Source: Mimosa pudica
Lineage: Eukaryota > Streptophyta > Magnoliopsida > Fabales > Fabaceae
DNA length: 64,000 bases
NCBI GenBank assembly: GCA_029929735.1
Contig: JAKELP010000030.1
Span: 9,141,493 to 9,205,492 of the forward strand
Reading direction: 5' to 3'
The number at the start of each line of letters is the position of its first letter. Position 1 is the stretch's first letter. A program made the translations under genes and the position numbers. This document shows, in pieces, positions 13,122 through 25,097 of the stretch. The notes beneath the pieces were generated by a model. That model did not search any database. It saw only the letters and a program-made list of their open reading frames with translations, and was not told the origin of the DNA.

Positions 13122-13721
13122 TAGCATTAAATATTAGAAGAACAAATATCGTTGCTAGCTACTTGCTAAAAGTCACATATAAATATTGTAATTGATATTT
13201 TCATCAAAGTCATAATAAAAGCTGATCGGCTGATTAATAGAAAATTTAATAGAGAAGGTCACATGAAAGAAGAATCTCACTAGACATGTAGAGGGATTAT
13301 TGGGGGCCAAAAAGAAAATGGGTAAAATATAATTAAATTTAATTGATTGTGGCAATATGGGTCAGAGGACTCACGTGGGATCTACACTTACAATAATGTA
13401 TGTGTACATATTACGAATATAATAAGTGAGTTTGACAAAAAAAATACAACGAATAGGGGTACTATTTATTTGTTTATATTCGTTTGTGATGAAATTGAAT
13501 TTGGACGAGATCGGGGACATAGTAGAGAGAATCTGGAAAGCTTGTAATACATGGATAATGGAATATCTTTATGAAGGAAAAGAAAAGGGAAATCGGTGAA
13601 ATTACATTTAACGACCCTAACTAAAGTTATTTTTAAAAAAGAAATGGCAAATTGTCATGGAAGTCCTTATACTTTGGCCTTTTTTTTAATTAAATCCTTA
13701 TATTTTTCTTTATATTTAATA
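13122..13721. other. Intergenic, nothing recognised
   Basis: No coding or repeat signal supported. Confidence 0.5.
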
Positions 13722-13974
13722 CTCCCTCCGTTCCTAAATATAAGATCACTTTAGCAAATTTGGAGAAATTAAGGAAGACATTCCAATGAGTTAGGATTAC
13801 ATGAAATTTCCAAAATACTTCTCACCTAAGTTTTAAAAATATCATCTCACTTTTAAATCACTATTTTTTGGGTGAAGGGAGTTATATAGGGGTAATTTGG
13901 GGAAAACTTGAATCAAATTAGAAAGTGAAGCTCTCATCCCTAAAGTGATCTTATATATTTAAGAATGGAGGGAG
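13722..13974. mobile_element. Stowaway MITE (family B)
   Basis: Ends CTCCCTCCGTTCCTAAATAT and inverted partner with flanking TA on both sides (13720-13721, 13975-13976). This is the standard Stowaway terminus; relatives at 36325, 39098 and 47725. Confidence 0.9.
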
Positions 13975-14273
13975 TACTTTTTTTCCTTACTCAACGATGA
14001 TAGATGTTGGTTTTCATACTAGTAAGAGAAATCATGTTTGTCGCTGATGACATAATTCTTCTTCAGCATACTATTGAACTACTTTTATCACATAAATCTA
14101 AATAAAATCAAAATAAGTCTCATTACACGTATTACATAAATACTGTATCTTATTATCAAAAAATAGTTATAGTAAGCGTATATGAGCATAGTATTATTTT
14201 GTATGTTGATAATAAAATAATTTTATTTCATCATTTTGATTTTACAATTTTTTTTGACAAAACCTGCATATTG

Positions 14274-14674
14274 GGTGTGTTTGGTTCAATTTATGGAAAA
14301 GTGACTTATTTTTAAGGTGGCTTATTTTTAACTCAGTTGGAAAATAAGCTCTAAGTTGGCTTATTTTTATGTTTGGATAACTTTGAAAAAAGTGGCTTAT
14401 TTTCCCATTTGACTTATAAACATGTTTGGATGACTTTTTGTTTAAAAGGGCTTATTTTTAAGCTAGTTTATTTTTATGTCATAGAGAAAAATAAGCTGGC
14501 TTATTTTCAGAAATAAGCTACCTTGTGTAGCTTATAAATAAGCTGGCTTATTTCAAATAAGCTGGGTGAAAAATAAGCCCAACCAAACATAAAAAAGCCA
14601 CCCACTCAAAATAAGCTGCCTTATTCAAAATAAGCCAGCTTATTTTGAAAAATAAGCCCCAACCAAACACACTA
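14274..14674. mobile_element. Foldback MITE with GTGTGTTTGGTT ends
   Basis: Ends GTGTGTTTGGTT / AACCAAACACAC and an interior made of repeated 'aataagctggcttatttt' palindromes. Relatives lie at 23817-24916, 27730-28063 and 48319-48434. Superfamily uncertain because no clean target duplication is seen. Confidence 0.75.
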
Positions 14675-17353
14675 ATTATATAGTGAGCATCCGCACAAGC
14701 TCTAATTGATCAATTCAACTATAAACATAGTAACCGATATGCATGAGTAAAGAAATTGTAAAAACCCAATAAAAATAAATTATAAAAATTTCATTTAAAA
14801 TTAGTAAAATTGTAAGTAGTTACTAAAATTTTTCCTCTATAAATTTCATGATAAACTCCGTCGATTTTTGTGTAAATCATAATAAATTGTGAAAATAAAA
14901 AGGCTCTTTCAATAATATATTTTTCCTCGTTTTTAAAATTATACATATTTCTTATTGAAAACATTGAGCCAATTGAATCAATTTTTTTGCCAGACGATTG
15001 AATCAAATGGTTTTGCTAAAAATTTGTAATATTTAGGCATCTTAAAGATAAACATAGTTGTTAGAGAAGTTTGAATCTAAAAGTCGGGCACTTAATTGTA
15101 ATTTTTGGAAACGGAAACAACATGTGGAAGAATAGAGGGGATTGGATTACTTTTGTTTTTATTCCGTTTGGGGTGGGACTAAAAAAGTAAAAAACCAACC
15201 TCCTTTTTAAGCTTTATAACGTCATTACCTTTCCCTATTCTTTTTTCCTTTTAACTACTCATTTACTTAATTAATTCTTTTTGGTCAATGCTTTGCTTTG
15301 TATTCTCTGGAGTTCCTTTATTTATATCTTTCCTAAAGTGTTGAAAAGAATCGGACCAATTGATATAAGAATTAGAAGAAAAAAGTTGAGTTCACATGTG
15401 TAAATTCTTATATTTTTATGTGCATCCGAAATTGCTTTTTATACTTTATTCAAAAAACTTACTTTTTATTTTCCTTTTATAACCTTCATTATGGTTTTTC
15501 ACCGTCTATTTTTGGAAGAGTTTTTTAGAACTTTACAAGGTTTTGACATGATAGGCCTCTTGTGTGCACAAAATAGAAAGGAAAAAGTGTTATTGGAGAG
15601 GTGTTAGTATGTTGTCATTGCAACAAGTTTCAATTCAATCATTTACAATGTTTTCAGCAAAAAAAAATCTTTTACAAGGTTTTGATGTGATAGGCCTATT
15701 GTTTACAAAAAAAAAGAGGCATATCAAGTCCAAACATAGAGTGTTAGTAAAAGTGACCTTTTTTTGTAAACATGTAATTTCTAAAAATAAAGAATTAAAT
15801 TGAAACGTGATGCAAACATAAGGGATTAAAAGTGTACTTTTTAAATATAAAGGACTAAATTGAAACTTGATGCAAAGATATGAGATTAATATACATTAGC
15901 CAAAAGTAAAGGAACAGTAATTTTATTGGAGAAGTGTTAGTATGCTGCCTTTATTTATTTTGTTCAGAATACGCTGCCTTTATTCAATTAAAAGTAAATG
16001 TCTTTTTATTAACTACATATAGATGTTTCATTGAAAATATAAGTGTGTTTGCATTGTTAGAATAAGTTTTACGAATATGACACATTTATTTATACATTTT
16101 TTATTAAATTGAAAAGATGACATACAACAACAACAAAGTCTTATCTCAACTACGTGTAGTCGGTTTATGTTACATGGATCACAATGCAAAAAATACTCAT
16201 ATGTGTTTGATACTTAGTTTATGTCATTTTGAAAAAAAAATGACAATTTCAAAAAGCAATCACAACAAATTTTATGTGATCGATACTTAGTTTCAAGTGA
16301 GACGCAATTTGTCATTCATTAAAAAGTGAAGATTTTATATAGTTTGAAGAGAATTTTTAAAATACTTTTATTTATTTGTTCATTTAAAAAACGGGAATGT
16401 TATAAAAAAATGAAAACGGGAATTTTCCACAAAGTGTATAGGGATTAGGGAATCTCCATAATTAAAATATAGAGAGATAAAGGCTTTAAAAATAGAAAGA
16501 GACTCTCCATAATTAAAACAATAGATGGGGAAGATTGATATAAATTCCTTTTTTTATCAGAAATATAAATTCCTTTTTAAAAATATTATATAGGGATATT
16601 AATCTTGTAATTTTTATTTTTTAGTAAATATGTTCCTGATCTATTTGGTAACTTTTCCTTGGGCTGGGGATCTGCCCTCCGTGCTTCACGGACACATGTT
16701 TGATCAATGGAATGTATCAGGCATGAATATGTTACTTGCGTTGTAATGTTTGTGTGTGTGTATTATATTCTTCAAAATTATTATATTCCTAAATTTTTAA
16801 TCACTATGTATCATGATAACTACGAGAATAATGAATACATTATTAATTATTATATTCAATAATTTAAAGAGAAACCAATCATATTATTTAAGAAAACAGA
16901 GAAGAATGCAGGAAACATGCATATATCAACTGTCAAATTAATTTATTTTGTTTCCTGAAAAACAAATATGAAGGGAGAAGGGGAAAACAATACTCTGGTG
17001 GCTATGACATGAACTGGGAAATTCTTGTCTATTCTATGAGTGTCGCGTCATTCATAGTCTGTTTAACGAAAAACTCAATGCGTGCGGGTAAATCATCTAA
17101 AATAGTTCCAATTTTATTGTGATTTTATTGTAAGACAAATAATAAACATATTAGTATGAAGAAAACAAAAATCGAATAATCATGTAGTATTTTTATTAAA
17201 ATCAAATAAAATAAAAATCATTTTAGTTGAATTATCTACCAGGTAGGATTAAATAATGAGTAGTTGAGTTTTTTATTGGACAAAATAATGAGGGGTGGAT
17301 GATGACTCCCCATATTTAGTGGTTTTGAGGAAATATTTTGTTGTATTTGAGAG
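14675..17353. other. Intergenic DNA with minor repeats
   Basis: No gene recognised. A ~50-bp phrase around 'ttttacaaggttttga.atgataggcct' occurs at 15531 and again at 15670, a degenerate direct repeat with ~138-bp spacing. At about 16126-16190, CAACAACAACAAAGTCTTAT followed by a TACGTGTAGTCGG-like phrase resembles a fragment of the Au-type SINE end (low confidence). Confidence 0.5.
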
Positions 17354-17522
17354 CAGTGTTGTAAGGACCGGACCGGACGGTTGGACCGGTCCAACCTTCG
17401 ACCGCTTCATATTCCGTCTCAACGGTTATCCGGTTCAACCATCGATTTGAACGGTTAGACCATGTTGAACCATGACCCGAAGCCTTTTCCGGTTCGCCTT
17501 CAGTCCGGCTTTTACAACATTG
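17354..17522. mobile_element. hAT-type MITE with 8-bp target duplication
   Basis: Begins CAGTGTTGTAAGG and ends CTTTTACAACATTG. Flanked by an exact 8-bp duplication TTTGAGAG (17346-17353 and 17523-17530). CAGTG-type ends with 8-bp duplications define hAT elements. The 169-bp interior is rich in CCGG/GGTT. Confidence 0.9.
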
Positions 17523-17739
17523 TTTGAGAGTCATTGATTAAATAATTAAGTGACTTTGTGTGAATTGGAAAGAAAGTAATTTGAGATTATATGAGTGATT
17601 CTTTTGGAAAATATGAAATTCAATTGAAATAGGAAACTTGAAATAATAATGGGAAGTTTCATATTAAGGAGACTATGTGATTGAGATATTGTAATTATTT
17701 CCTATTTCCTCCTCTTCATGAATGTAGATTTATTGAAAA

Positions 17740-18534
17740 AGGAAATAAAGAGAAAGGGACTGATTTGATTATGTTGGGGTTAGGATTACCCTTGACATCA
17801 ATCACAGGACCAACTGTATAAATAGGAGGAAATTTCTCATCTTTAAGTATATCATCAATTAATTGCATACTGTTCCAATTCTGAGAAGCTATTCACAATA
17901 ATCCCTTTGTCTCTCGGTGCAATTCTGAGCTAACTTATGTGGTAAGCATAATATCCACCATCTTTGCTATAAAGTGCACCAGGAAAAACGTTAAGAGGAA
18001 CAAGATTAGAGATACCAGGAATCAACAAGTCTGGACCAGAATCAGTGAACACATCATCAATTTCGCGTTTTTGAAGGGAAAACACAGTGCCCAGAAACCC
18101 AACATTGGATGTCAAAAAAAAAAATAAGAAGGAAGACCAACTTCCTTTCCCACATCAACCATGGACAAACAAAAAAAGTCAAGGACCAATCCAGCAATAT
18201 GTTTTGAATGTGCCACATGCAATATATTCTGTATGGTGGATTTAACATGGGGTATGAGGCTTTCCATGATGGCATGGATGAAGTATTCTCGAGATTTTAG
18301 AGGCTCATGAGAAGGTGGGTCTGTTGCTGGAAGATCAATGTGTATGATATGAGGGTGGGATGACAAGAGTGACTTGATGTATGAATCTGCAAAAGGGGTG
18401 AAAGGGAACTTGATACAGAGGACTGTGAAGGAAATGCGAGAGTCGTGATTGACTAATCTCTTTGCAAACTCGAGAGCTGAAACTAAGTGACCAATTCCTG
18501 GTGAGGGGATGAAGATGAGTTCAGTGTTGCTCAT
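17740..18534 (-). pseudogene. UGT71-like glycosyltransferase, truncated N-terminal half
   Basis: From ATG at 18534 the protein begins MSNTELIFIPSPGIGHL, the classic UGT N-terminus with the catalytic-type His in the GIGHL motif, and continues for about 140 residues to LDFFCLSMVDVGKEVGLPS. A T-run near 18115-18125 shifts the frame. The match resumes with LTSNVGFL..., ISNLVPLNVFPGALYSKDGG, then after another shift RDKGIIVNSFSELEQYA and IYTVGPVIDVKGNPNPN, ending near 17740. That is about half of a ~475-residue enzyme; the C-terminal UDP-sugar-binding PSPG box is missing. UGT71 enzymes glucosylate phenolics, terpenoids and ABA-related compounds. At least two frameshifts plus truncation mean it cannot make an enzyme. 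Confidence 0.85.
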
Positions 18535-18827
18535 GTTTGCTACTTTTGCTTTACTCTGCTTGGTTTGTGAACTATGATGAAAGCAGATAAATTCTCTTTC
18601 TTATAATTGCATGTGTCAATCATTGTTGAACTAATAAATTTAAGGAGAATAAGCGTTCTACCCGTGCGATTCACGCGCGATGCATGTGTCATTCACGAGT
18701 GATTTATTTACAAATAGCATATAGGTTGTCCTGACTCGTGAGTTTCATCTGTCTGAATATTTTGTTTTATTTTATTTTCTTAATGTTAGATAGTTAAAAT
18801 CAATTTTATTATATTTACTTAACTTGA
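18535..18827. other. Region upstream of UGT remnant
   Basis: Former promoter region of the UGT copy followed by unrecognised AT-rich DNA that may be part of the LTR fragment ending at 18955. Confidence 0.4.
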
Positions 18828-18955
18828 ACGAAAATAAGAGATCTAATGTCTAGCTAGTTATTAATTGTCCGAGTTTCTGTGGGATCGACCTTAATTTTAC
18901 TATTTTACGAGCCATACACTTGCGGAGTTTTTATCAAAATTTTTGGTAGTATCAG
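18828..18955 (+). repeat. Retroelement LTR-end fragment
   Basis: Reverse-complement partner of 3688-3815 (about 90% alike by eye). Contains TGTGGGATCGACCTT and ends CTTGCGGAG...TTTTTGGTAG. Similar in layout to the 3' end of the solo LTR at 54.9 kb. The flanks of the two copies differ. Confidence 0.5.
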
Positions 18956-19049
18956 TGGACTTGATCTTGTTGTTTTGTTATGAAATAAATTAAATAAACC
19001 TTGAAAGTAAGTCAAGAAATATGATGATAATGGACGAATATTAGATTAA

Positions 19050-19818
19050 GGGCCTGTTTGGATAAATCCTTAAAAGCTATTTTGGGAGACAAACCTAGGT
19101 TTTGAAGAAATTTTGCCAAACACTCCTAAAAGTTGAATAAGCTATTTTCAAAACCAAACCTAGGTTTGAGGAAAAACTATCTTTTTCAGCTTTTGGGTCG
19201 AAAATAGCCAACAGAGTTCTTATAGGATTTTCTAAAAAATCAATTAGGTCTTATATTTAGGACCGGAGGGAGTATAAAAAAGCAATATAAGTTAGTTATA
19301 AATTGAGTTACATAATTTTTTCCCTTAAACTAGTTTATTTTACCTATAAACTAATGTATAATCTAAACATATATCAAATATGTCATGATTTAATAGTCTA
19401 TTTCGCAACCTTAACATCTACAAAAAGCAGTTAATTAAGTCTTATATTTAGGATCGGAGGTAATATTAAATACAATTTTAGCAATTAAATGACTATAAAG
19501 ACTTTATTTAACCTCCAATTTGTTTTACCAATTAAAAATTTATTTACTGCCTTGATTGAATTTTTTATGTTGTTATTGTAATTTTTGATATTTTTACTAA
19601 CAATGATAAAATTTTATCATTTAAATCATTGAAATAATTTTTGGGAAAAATGTCCTTTTTGGTAATTTGACATTCAAAAAGCTATTCTGCTGACACTTTA
19701 TCCAAACACTCTCATTTTATCAAAAGCTATTTTTCAGAAAAGCTATTCTACTTAAAAGATATTCTCAAAAAGCTATTATCCCATAAGCTATTCTCCAGAA
19801 GTAAATCCAAACAGACCC
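19050..19818. mobile_element. Tourist-type (PIF/Harbinger) element carrying a Stowaway remnant
   Basis: Ends GGGCCTGTTTGGAT and ATCCAAACAGACCC, flanked by TAA on both sides (19047-19049, 19819-19821), as expected for Tourist elements. Interior 'agctattttc' repeats occur near both ends. A rearranged Stowaway family C fragment (about 19234-19464) sits inside, with two right-end sequences, one of them out of order. Confidence 0.85.
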
Positions 19819-19821
19819 TAA

Positions 19822-20254
19822 AACAAAGCCTGTATGCCTTGATAGTTGATACTATGAATTTCGAGTTGCCTATGAACCAGTAAACATATCCCTTATTGAT
19901 ATCATTCCCTCTAGATATATAAACCACTCCTATTAAACCTTATCATGCATATGAATGCCAAATGGAATTGGATCAATTTATCTCCATGTGACGAACAAGA
20001 TAAAAACTATGAGCCTCTGAATACATTCTTCGTGCCAATGCTTTGGTAGATAGACTCGTGCAGATGATGACGTGTCATGAAAGAAATAACTTGAAATGTA
20101 ATAGATGTGTAAAAAGAGATAACATAACTGACGGGAGTAAGTGAGGGATTTTTTTCTCTATTATTCAAAATCTCAATACAACACGATGTGTGTGTGTAAA
20201 AAGAGATAAGGTAACCGAGGGGAGGGAGTGAGGGATTTTTTCTCTATTATTCAA

Positions 20255-20348
<94 letters not shown>

Positions 20349-21912
20349 CATGTTCTGCTTTTTAAGAACCGCGTAACTTGGAAAGAGTACAGCACATTGA
20401 ACGAACGCTTGCTCAACCTTTGTTCTCATGACCTATGCTTTACCTCCCCCTTGCTTCACAATCCTCTAACCACACATGGCCCTCAATATTCAACTAAAAA
20501 ACCAACTCATTGTCTCTTACTCAATCTGTTCTCTAGTACCAATGACTTATTAAGTTATTGAAAAGTCAACCGATTTCTTGTGTATTTACCACGTTATATG
20601 CATCCACAAGAAAAAAAGATAGAAAAGGACAAGACAAAAGTATACGTTTTCCAAGTAGTAGCTAGCACGGCAGTTTTAAGTCATGACAATTCTTTGTTCT
20701 TCTAATAAAAAATTTAGGTTATTGGGATCCTAAGAAGTCATCAGAGTGAAGTCTAGAAGATCCTATACCGCTTAAAACAACATTCAAAAAAAATATTTGA
20801 AACTTGCATATCCTCTTATCTTAAATCTCTTTCACTTTTCTAGAAATATTAAAAAAAAAATATAGTTTAATTGGTTAATATTATCTTATGTTCCAAAAAA
20901 CTCCTTTACATTGAATTGAAAAGACACACAATACCCACCCGTCCACCACCTTCTTAGGGATATTTTGAGAAAGGATCAATGAACAAATATATGAGATAAA
21001 GTGAAAAAGGACTTACAACTAGGATCAAAGTGAATCTTAAAAGTAGTGGCAGGAGGAAGTATCAATGAATCTTGAGCGAATTGTATTCCTTAATTATCGT
21101 CTAGAACTATAATAATCGTAATCCGTAGACATGAATTCAGTGAAAAAAAAAAAAGAATTGTTGATGTAAACAATCATTTAACCGCCGACTGTAATGTGAG
21201 CAATAACAAAAAGACTAACAAAAAATTGGCAAAATTGTTCACATTTATTCATCAACATAATCTAAATTAATATTATTAATTACATGCTGGCCACGAGTTA
21301 TTATTCCCTTTGGACCTAAATATAGAACTTTGTTTGAGAGGCAAAATGATCCTAATTAAATATAGACTCCTTTTTAATATTTTAAAGTTTTTCTGAATTT
21401 TTCCTTTTAATGCTTTTCAATAATCAACAAACATAAGGTATAAAGATAAATGATTTGGGTAGTTTGTTAATATCATAAAACTTAATCTAAAATTCTTAAT
21501 GTACTCAAATAATTAGGTAGATATATCTTATATTTAAGACTGAGGAAATATATTATAAGTATGATGTGTAAGTCCATGGATCTAACAAGTGGAATCAATT
21601 TATAATATTTCTTTCTTTCTTTCTTTTTTTCACTTTTTGTTTCTAGTATCAAAGATTCAAAATTCATGCATGTCGCCTATAAAAAATGCATGCAAGTCAA
21701 GCTAAAATTTCAGTCATACATATATATCAATCAATGCTCCAATGAAGTAGTTGCCGCGACACCAGCTGACTTACGATAATAAATATTACTCCTATTATAA
21801 TTTCCTGTTTGTTATTCATCAACTACTGATACTTGATTCAGTTCAAAAAAAAAACTACTGATACTTGATGAACGAACAAATTAACTAATTACCTAAAAGG
21901 TATAAAAATCAA
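19822..21912. other. Intergenic with microsatellite and a local duplication
   Basis: No gene recognised. A ~62-bp phrase (AAAAAGAGATAA...TTATTCAAAATC) occurs at ~20110 and again at ~20198 next to the compound microsatellite. A degraded Stowaway-like element is suggested at about 21302-21552 by TATAGAAC near the left and TCTTATATTTAAGAC near the right. Confidence 0.5.
20259..20347. repeat. Compound (CT)n(TA)n microsatellite
   Basis: About 19 CT units followed directly by about 25 TA units. Confidence 0.95.
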
Positions 21913-22357
21913 GGGTTAATGGTCAAATCTAGCACTCTACTATTGCCAAAAGTTCACCCAACATAAACAAGAATTCGATGGCTCAAATGTAGCACACATC
22001 TTTTCAAAAAATGGCTCAAATCTAGCATTTCCGTCAACTTTAACGGGTTTGACCGTTAAGTTTGACTTGACCATGACACGTCACCCAGTTTTGCCAAGTG
22101 GCCTGCCACGTCACCCAATAATTGATAGTAAGTGGGCCCATTGGGTGACGTGGCATGCCACTTGGCAAAACTGGGTGAGGTGGCGGGTGACGTGGCATGG
22201 TCAAGTCAAACTTAACGGTCAAACCCGTTAAAGTTGACGGAAATGTTAGATTTGAGCTATTTTTGAAAAGATGTGTGCTACATTTGAGCCATCGAATTCT
22301 TGTTTATGTTGGGTGAACTTTTGTCAATAATAGAGTGCTAGATTTGACCCTTAACCC
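21913..22357. mobile_element. Mutator-type foldback MITE, 9-bp target duplication
   Basis: Nearly the whole 445-bp element is one inverted repeat (arms ~205 bp) starting GGGTTAA. It is flanked by an exact 9-bp direct repeat AAAAATCAA (21904-21912, 22358-22366). Long inverted ends plus a 9-bp duplication indicate Mutator-type mobilisation. No host gene segment is recognised at its centre. Confidence 0.9.
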
Positions 22358-22366
22358 AAAAATCAA

Positions 22367-23816
22367 TTTGTTTTCGACACTGATTCTGCTACTACGTTGA
22401 TGTTTATGCTGGTTCAATAGTTTTCATCTACTATATATGTTCACTCTTTTGATTCTTCTGGTATTTCTTTTGTGCAGTTCTTCTCTTTGGGTTTAATTGA
22501 TTAATTCTAATATTATTTTTAATATATATCATTCTAAATCTTAAATGAAGCATATCATGAATTAATATAATGTATTATTAATTGCACATGGTCTAGGGAG
22601 TAAACAATAACCTCATATACACGTAGGACGTACAAATTGTATCTTGGTAGTTTTTTAAATATTTTATATCGATTTGAAACGGTGGCATATATATAAGACT
22701 ACTAATAATTTAATTAAATAGTAAAAATTTATAAACAATTTAAATTGAAGTTGAAACTTAATTGAGATAGAATACAGTCAATACACACTGCACAAGGTGG
22801 ACGCTTAATGTGAAGAAAAGAAAAAAAAACATAATGGACGCTTAGAAATGAATATGAGTCATGCTTTACTGCTGAGGGTTGACTTATTAACTCCCTCAGA
22901 AGAGGAAGAGATTTCCCACCAAAGTGTAAAATAATGTGAATAGCAGAATATAAGAAAAATACCTATGAATAAACCTTTCTACAACAGTCGCATATGCAAC
23001 GACCGAAGTTCCTCATTGGTGACTTTGTTGCTTTCAGTGGCCACTTGTGTTACCATCGAAAGCGAAATTTTTTAGAGTGCTTGTGGGATGGGAAAATCGA
23101 ACAAAATCCCTTTTTTACCTTAACAAAATCCCTCTTCAAATATTTCATTTTTAAGAATAACCTTAATTTAATAATTGATATTTTCTTGAAATTATTCACC
23201 GTAGTAATATACTCCTATATATATATATATTATTTACAAAACATATAATGAAATATTAACATTATTTGTCATAAAACTTTGGTTGTAATTGCTTAGGAAT
23301 AATTTCAAAGTATATTTTCTTTCAATGCCCTTTTGTTCGGGTACCTACTTTGGATTTACTTTTTATTATCCGTTCAGATTGAGAGAACTTCGATGAACTC
23401 ATTTCTTTTATGGTTAATTTCTATTGCCTTTATAGAATGACAGTTGACTTCATCATATGGTAGAGAAAATATTCCCTTACTGAACAATGTTTGGAAGCTG
23501 AGGAATTGGGTCATCAAGTAGGCATCATATCTCCTACAGGTTTGATCGAACAAACTTTTCATGCATTTCCTTCAATATAGTAGTTGATTATGGCCTGTCA
23601 CAATCAATTTGGTAACACAATGATCATTCATCTTCAGTGATCAGTATTTTCCTTCTGGTTGGAGGCTTATAATGGTGGAATAACGAATACAAAGTTTAAA
23701 TGTTAACTTTACTATCTTTGATCAATAACCATCAGACTTTTCTTAAATGGGGTTTGATGAAGGATAGTGATCCTCCAGTTTTTGGAGGTTATTTTGTAAT
23801 CTTGTTATGAATTAAT
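22367..23816. other. Intergenic, nothing recognised
   Basis: AT-rich; the short open frames here show no recognisable domain. Confidence 0.5.
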
Positions 23817-24916
23817 GAGTGTGTTTGACTCAGCTTGTTTTTAGAAATAAGCCAGCTTATTTTGGGTGTGTGGCTTTTTTCTATGTTTGGCTGGACTTAA
23901 TTTTCACTCAGCTTATTTGAAATAAGTCAGCTTATTTATAAGTCACTCAAGGTAGCTTATTTCAGAAAATAAGTCAGTTTATTTTTCTACATGACTTAAG
24001 GGTCTGCTTGGATGAGAGGAAAATGGGAGAGGAAAGAAAGTGAGAGGAAAGAAAATGGAGAGGAAAGAAAATTGAGGAGAAAATATAATCCCCTCTCTTG
24101 CTTGGATGGAGGAGGGAAAACAAGAAGGAAAGAAAATGGGTAAATATTAAAATAACTAAAATATCCTTATTGTAAACACTTTAGCAAGAAAACTATATAT
24201 TTTAACAAAGAAAGTTATTTTTCTAATAAATAAATGAGTGAAATATCTCTTGAAATTAAATTAAATGAAGGCTAGTCAACATCAAATTGAGAATATTACC
24301 ATATTCACAATGTTCTTATATAACAGTATAAGGTTATACTTTGTTAAAATCATAACACAAATATTATAACCAAATATGCTAGTAGAAAAGATAATGTTAT
24401 ACAGCTGCAGTAAAAACATTATGACCAATGTTTATTATTATAAACATCACCGCCATACGTACAACTGCAGTAAAAAAGAGATGGCAAAAATCAATGCAAT
24501 GCAAACGACAGGAATGGAGCTTCTTTTTTTTGTGAAAAAGGAGAAGAGACGCGGAATGAATAAGGGTAAAGAGTGGAACAAACAATTTGTCCCAAAATCC
24601 CCCATTTTGGGAGGAAAAATTTGGGGGGAAAATGGGGTATGGGGCTCACACTATTTTCCTTCCCCATTTTCTTTCCTCTCCTATTTTCTCTCCTAACAAG
24701 CAGGGGAAAATGCTATCCCTTGCCCCTTTTCCCTCCCCATTTTCCTTCCTCTCCCATTTTCCTCTCATCCAAGCAGGCCCTAAAAGTAAGCCCCTTTTAA
24801 ACAAAAAGTCATCTAAACATAAAAATAAGTCAACCTAGAGCTTATTTTCTAATTGACTTAAAAATAATTCAGTTTAAAAATAAGCCATTTTTTCACAAGT
24901 CAAGCCAAACACACCA
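23817..24916. mobile_element. Foldback MITE (GTGTGTTTG ends) split by a Tourist element
   Basis: Left part 23817-23999 and right part 24781-24916 together match the 14.3 kb element: GTGTGTTTGAC/GCCAAACACAC ends and repeated 'aataagccagcttatttt' phrases. The middle is the Tourist element at 24000-24780, so this is a nested insertion. Confidence 0.8.
24000..24780. mobile_element. Tourist-type element nested in an older MITE
   Basis: Ends GGGTCTGCTTGGATGAGAGG and its inverse, with TAA at 23997-23999 and 24781-24783. The subterminal arms are runs of GGAGAGGAAAGAAAATGG-like purine repeats on the left and their complement on the right. The open frames inside the arms are by-products of low-complexity sequence. 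Confidence 0.85.
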
Positions 24917-25026
24917 AATTATATCCAGTTTTTATTAAAAAAATTTCAAGACTATATAAGAATGATTATATAGTTTGTCATAGTTGACTAAGGTCAATAA
25001 CCTAAAATCTGAGCAGCAACGTCAAA

Positions 25027-25097
25027 GCGCATCTGGTGTAGTGGTATCATAGTACCCTCCCACGGTACTGACCGGGGTTCGATTCCCCGGATGCGCA
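25027..25097 (+). tRNA. tRNA-Gly (anticodon CCC)
   Basis: The 71-nt sequence folds as a full cloverleaf: acceptor stem GCGCATC/GATGCGC, anticodon stem GTACC/GGTAC around the loop CTCCCAC (anticodon CCC), and a T arm CCGGGGTTCGATTCCCCGG. Internal promoter boxes are intact (B box GGTTCGATTCC). A T-run follows within a few bases (CCTTTTCT), suited to polymerase III termination. No intron. Confidence 0.97.

Noticed and set aside
20165..20416. 83-codon frame with YIYIYI and RERERE runs
   Set aside because: Translation of the (TA)n and (CT)n microsatellites.
22040..22231. Facing 60-codon frames on both strands
   Set aside because: Product of the near-perfect palindrome of a foldback MITE.
24376..24838. 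Overlapping open frames of 75-106 codons
   Set aside because: They lie in purine/pyrimidine-biased arms of a Tourist element; composition explains the lack of stops.
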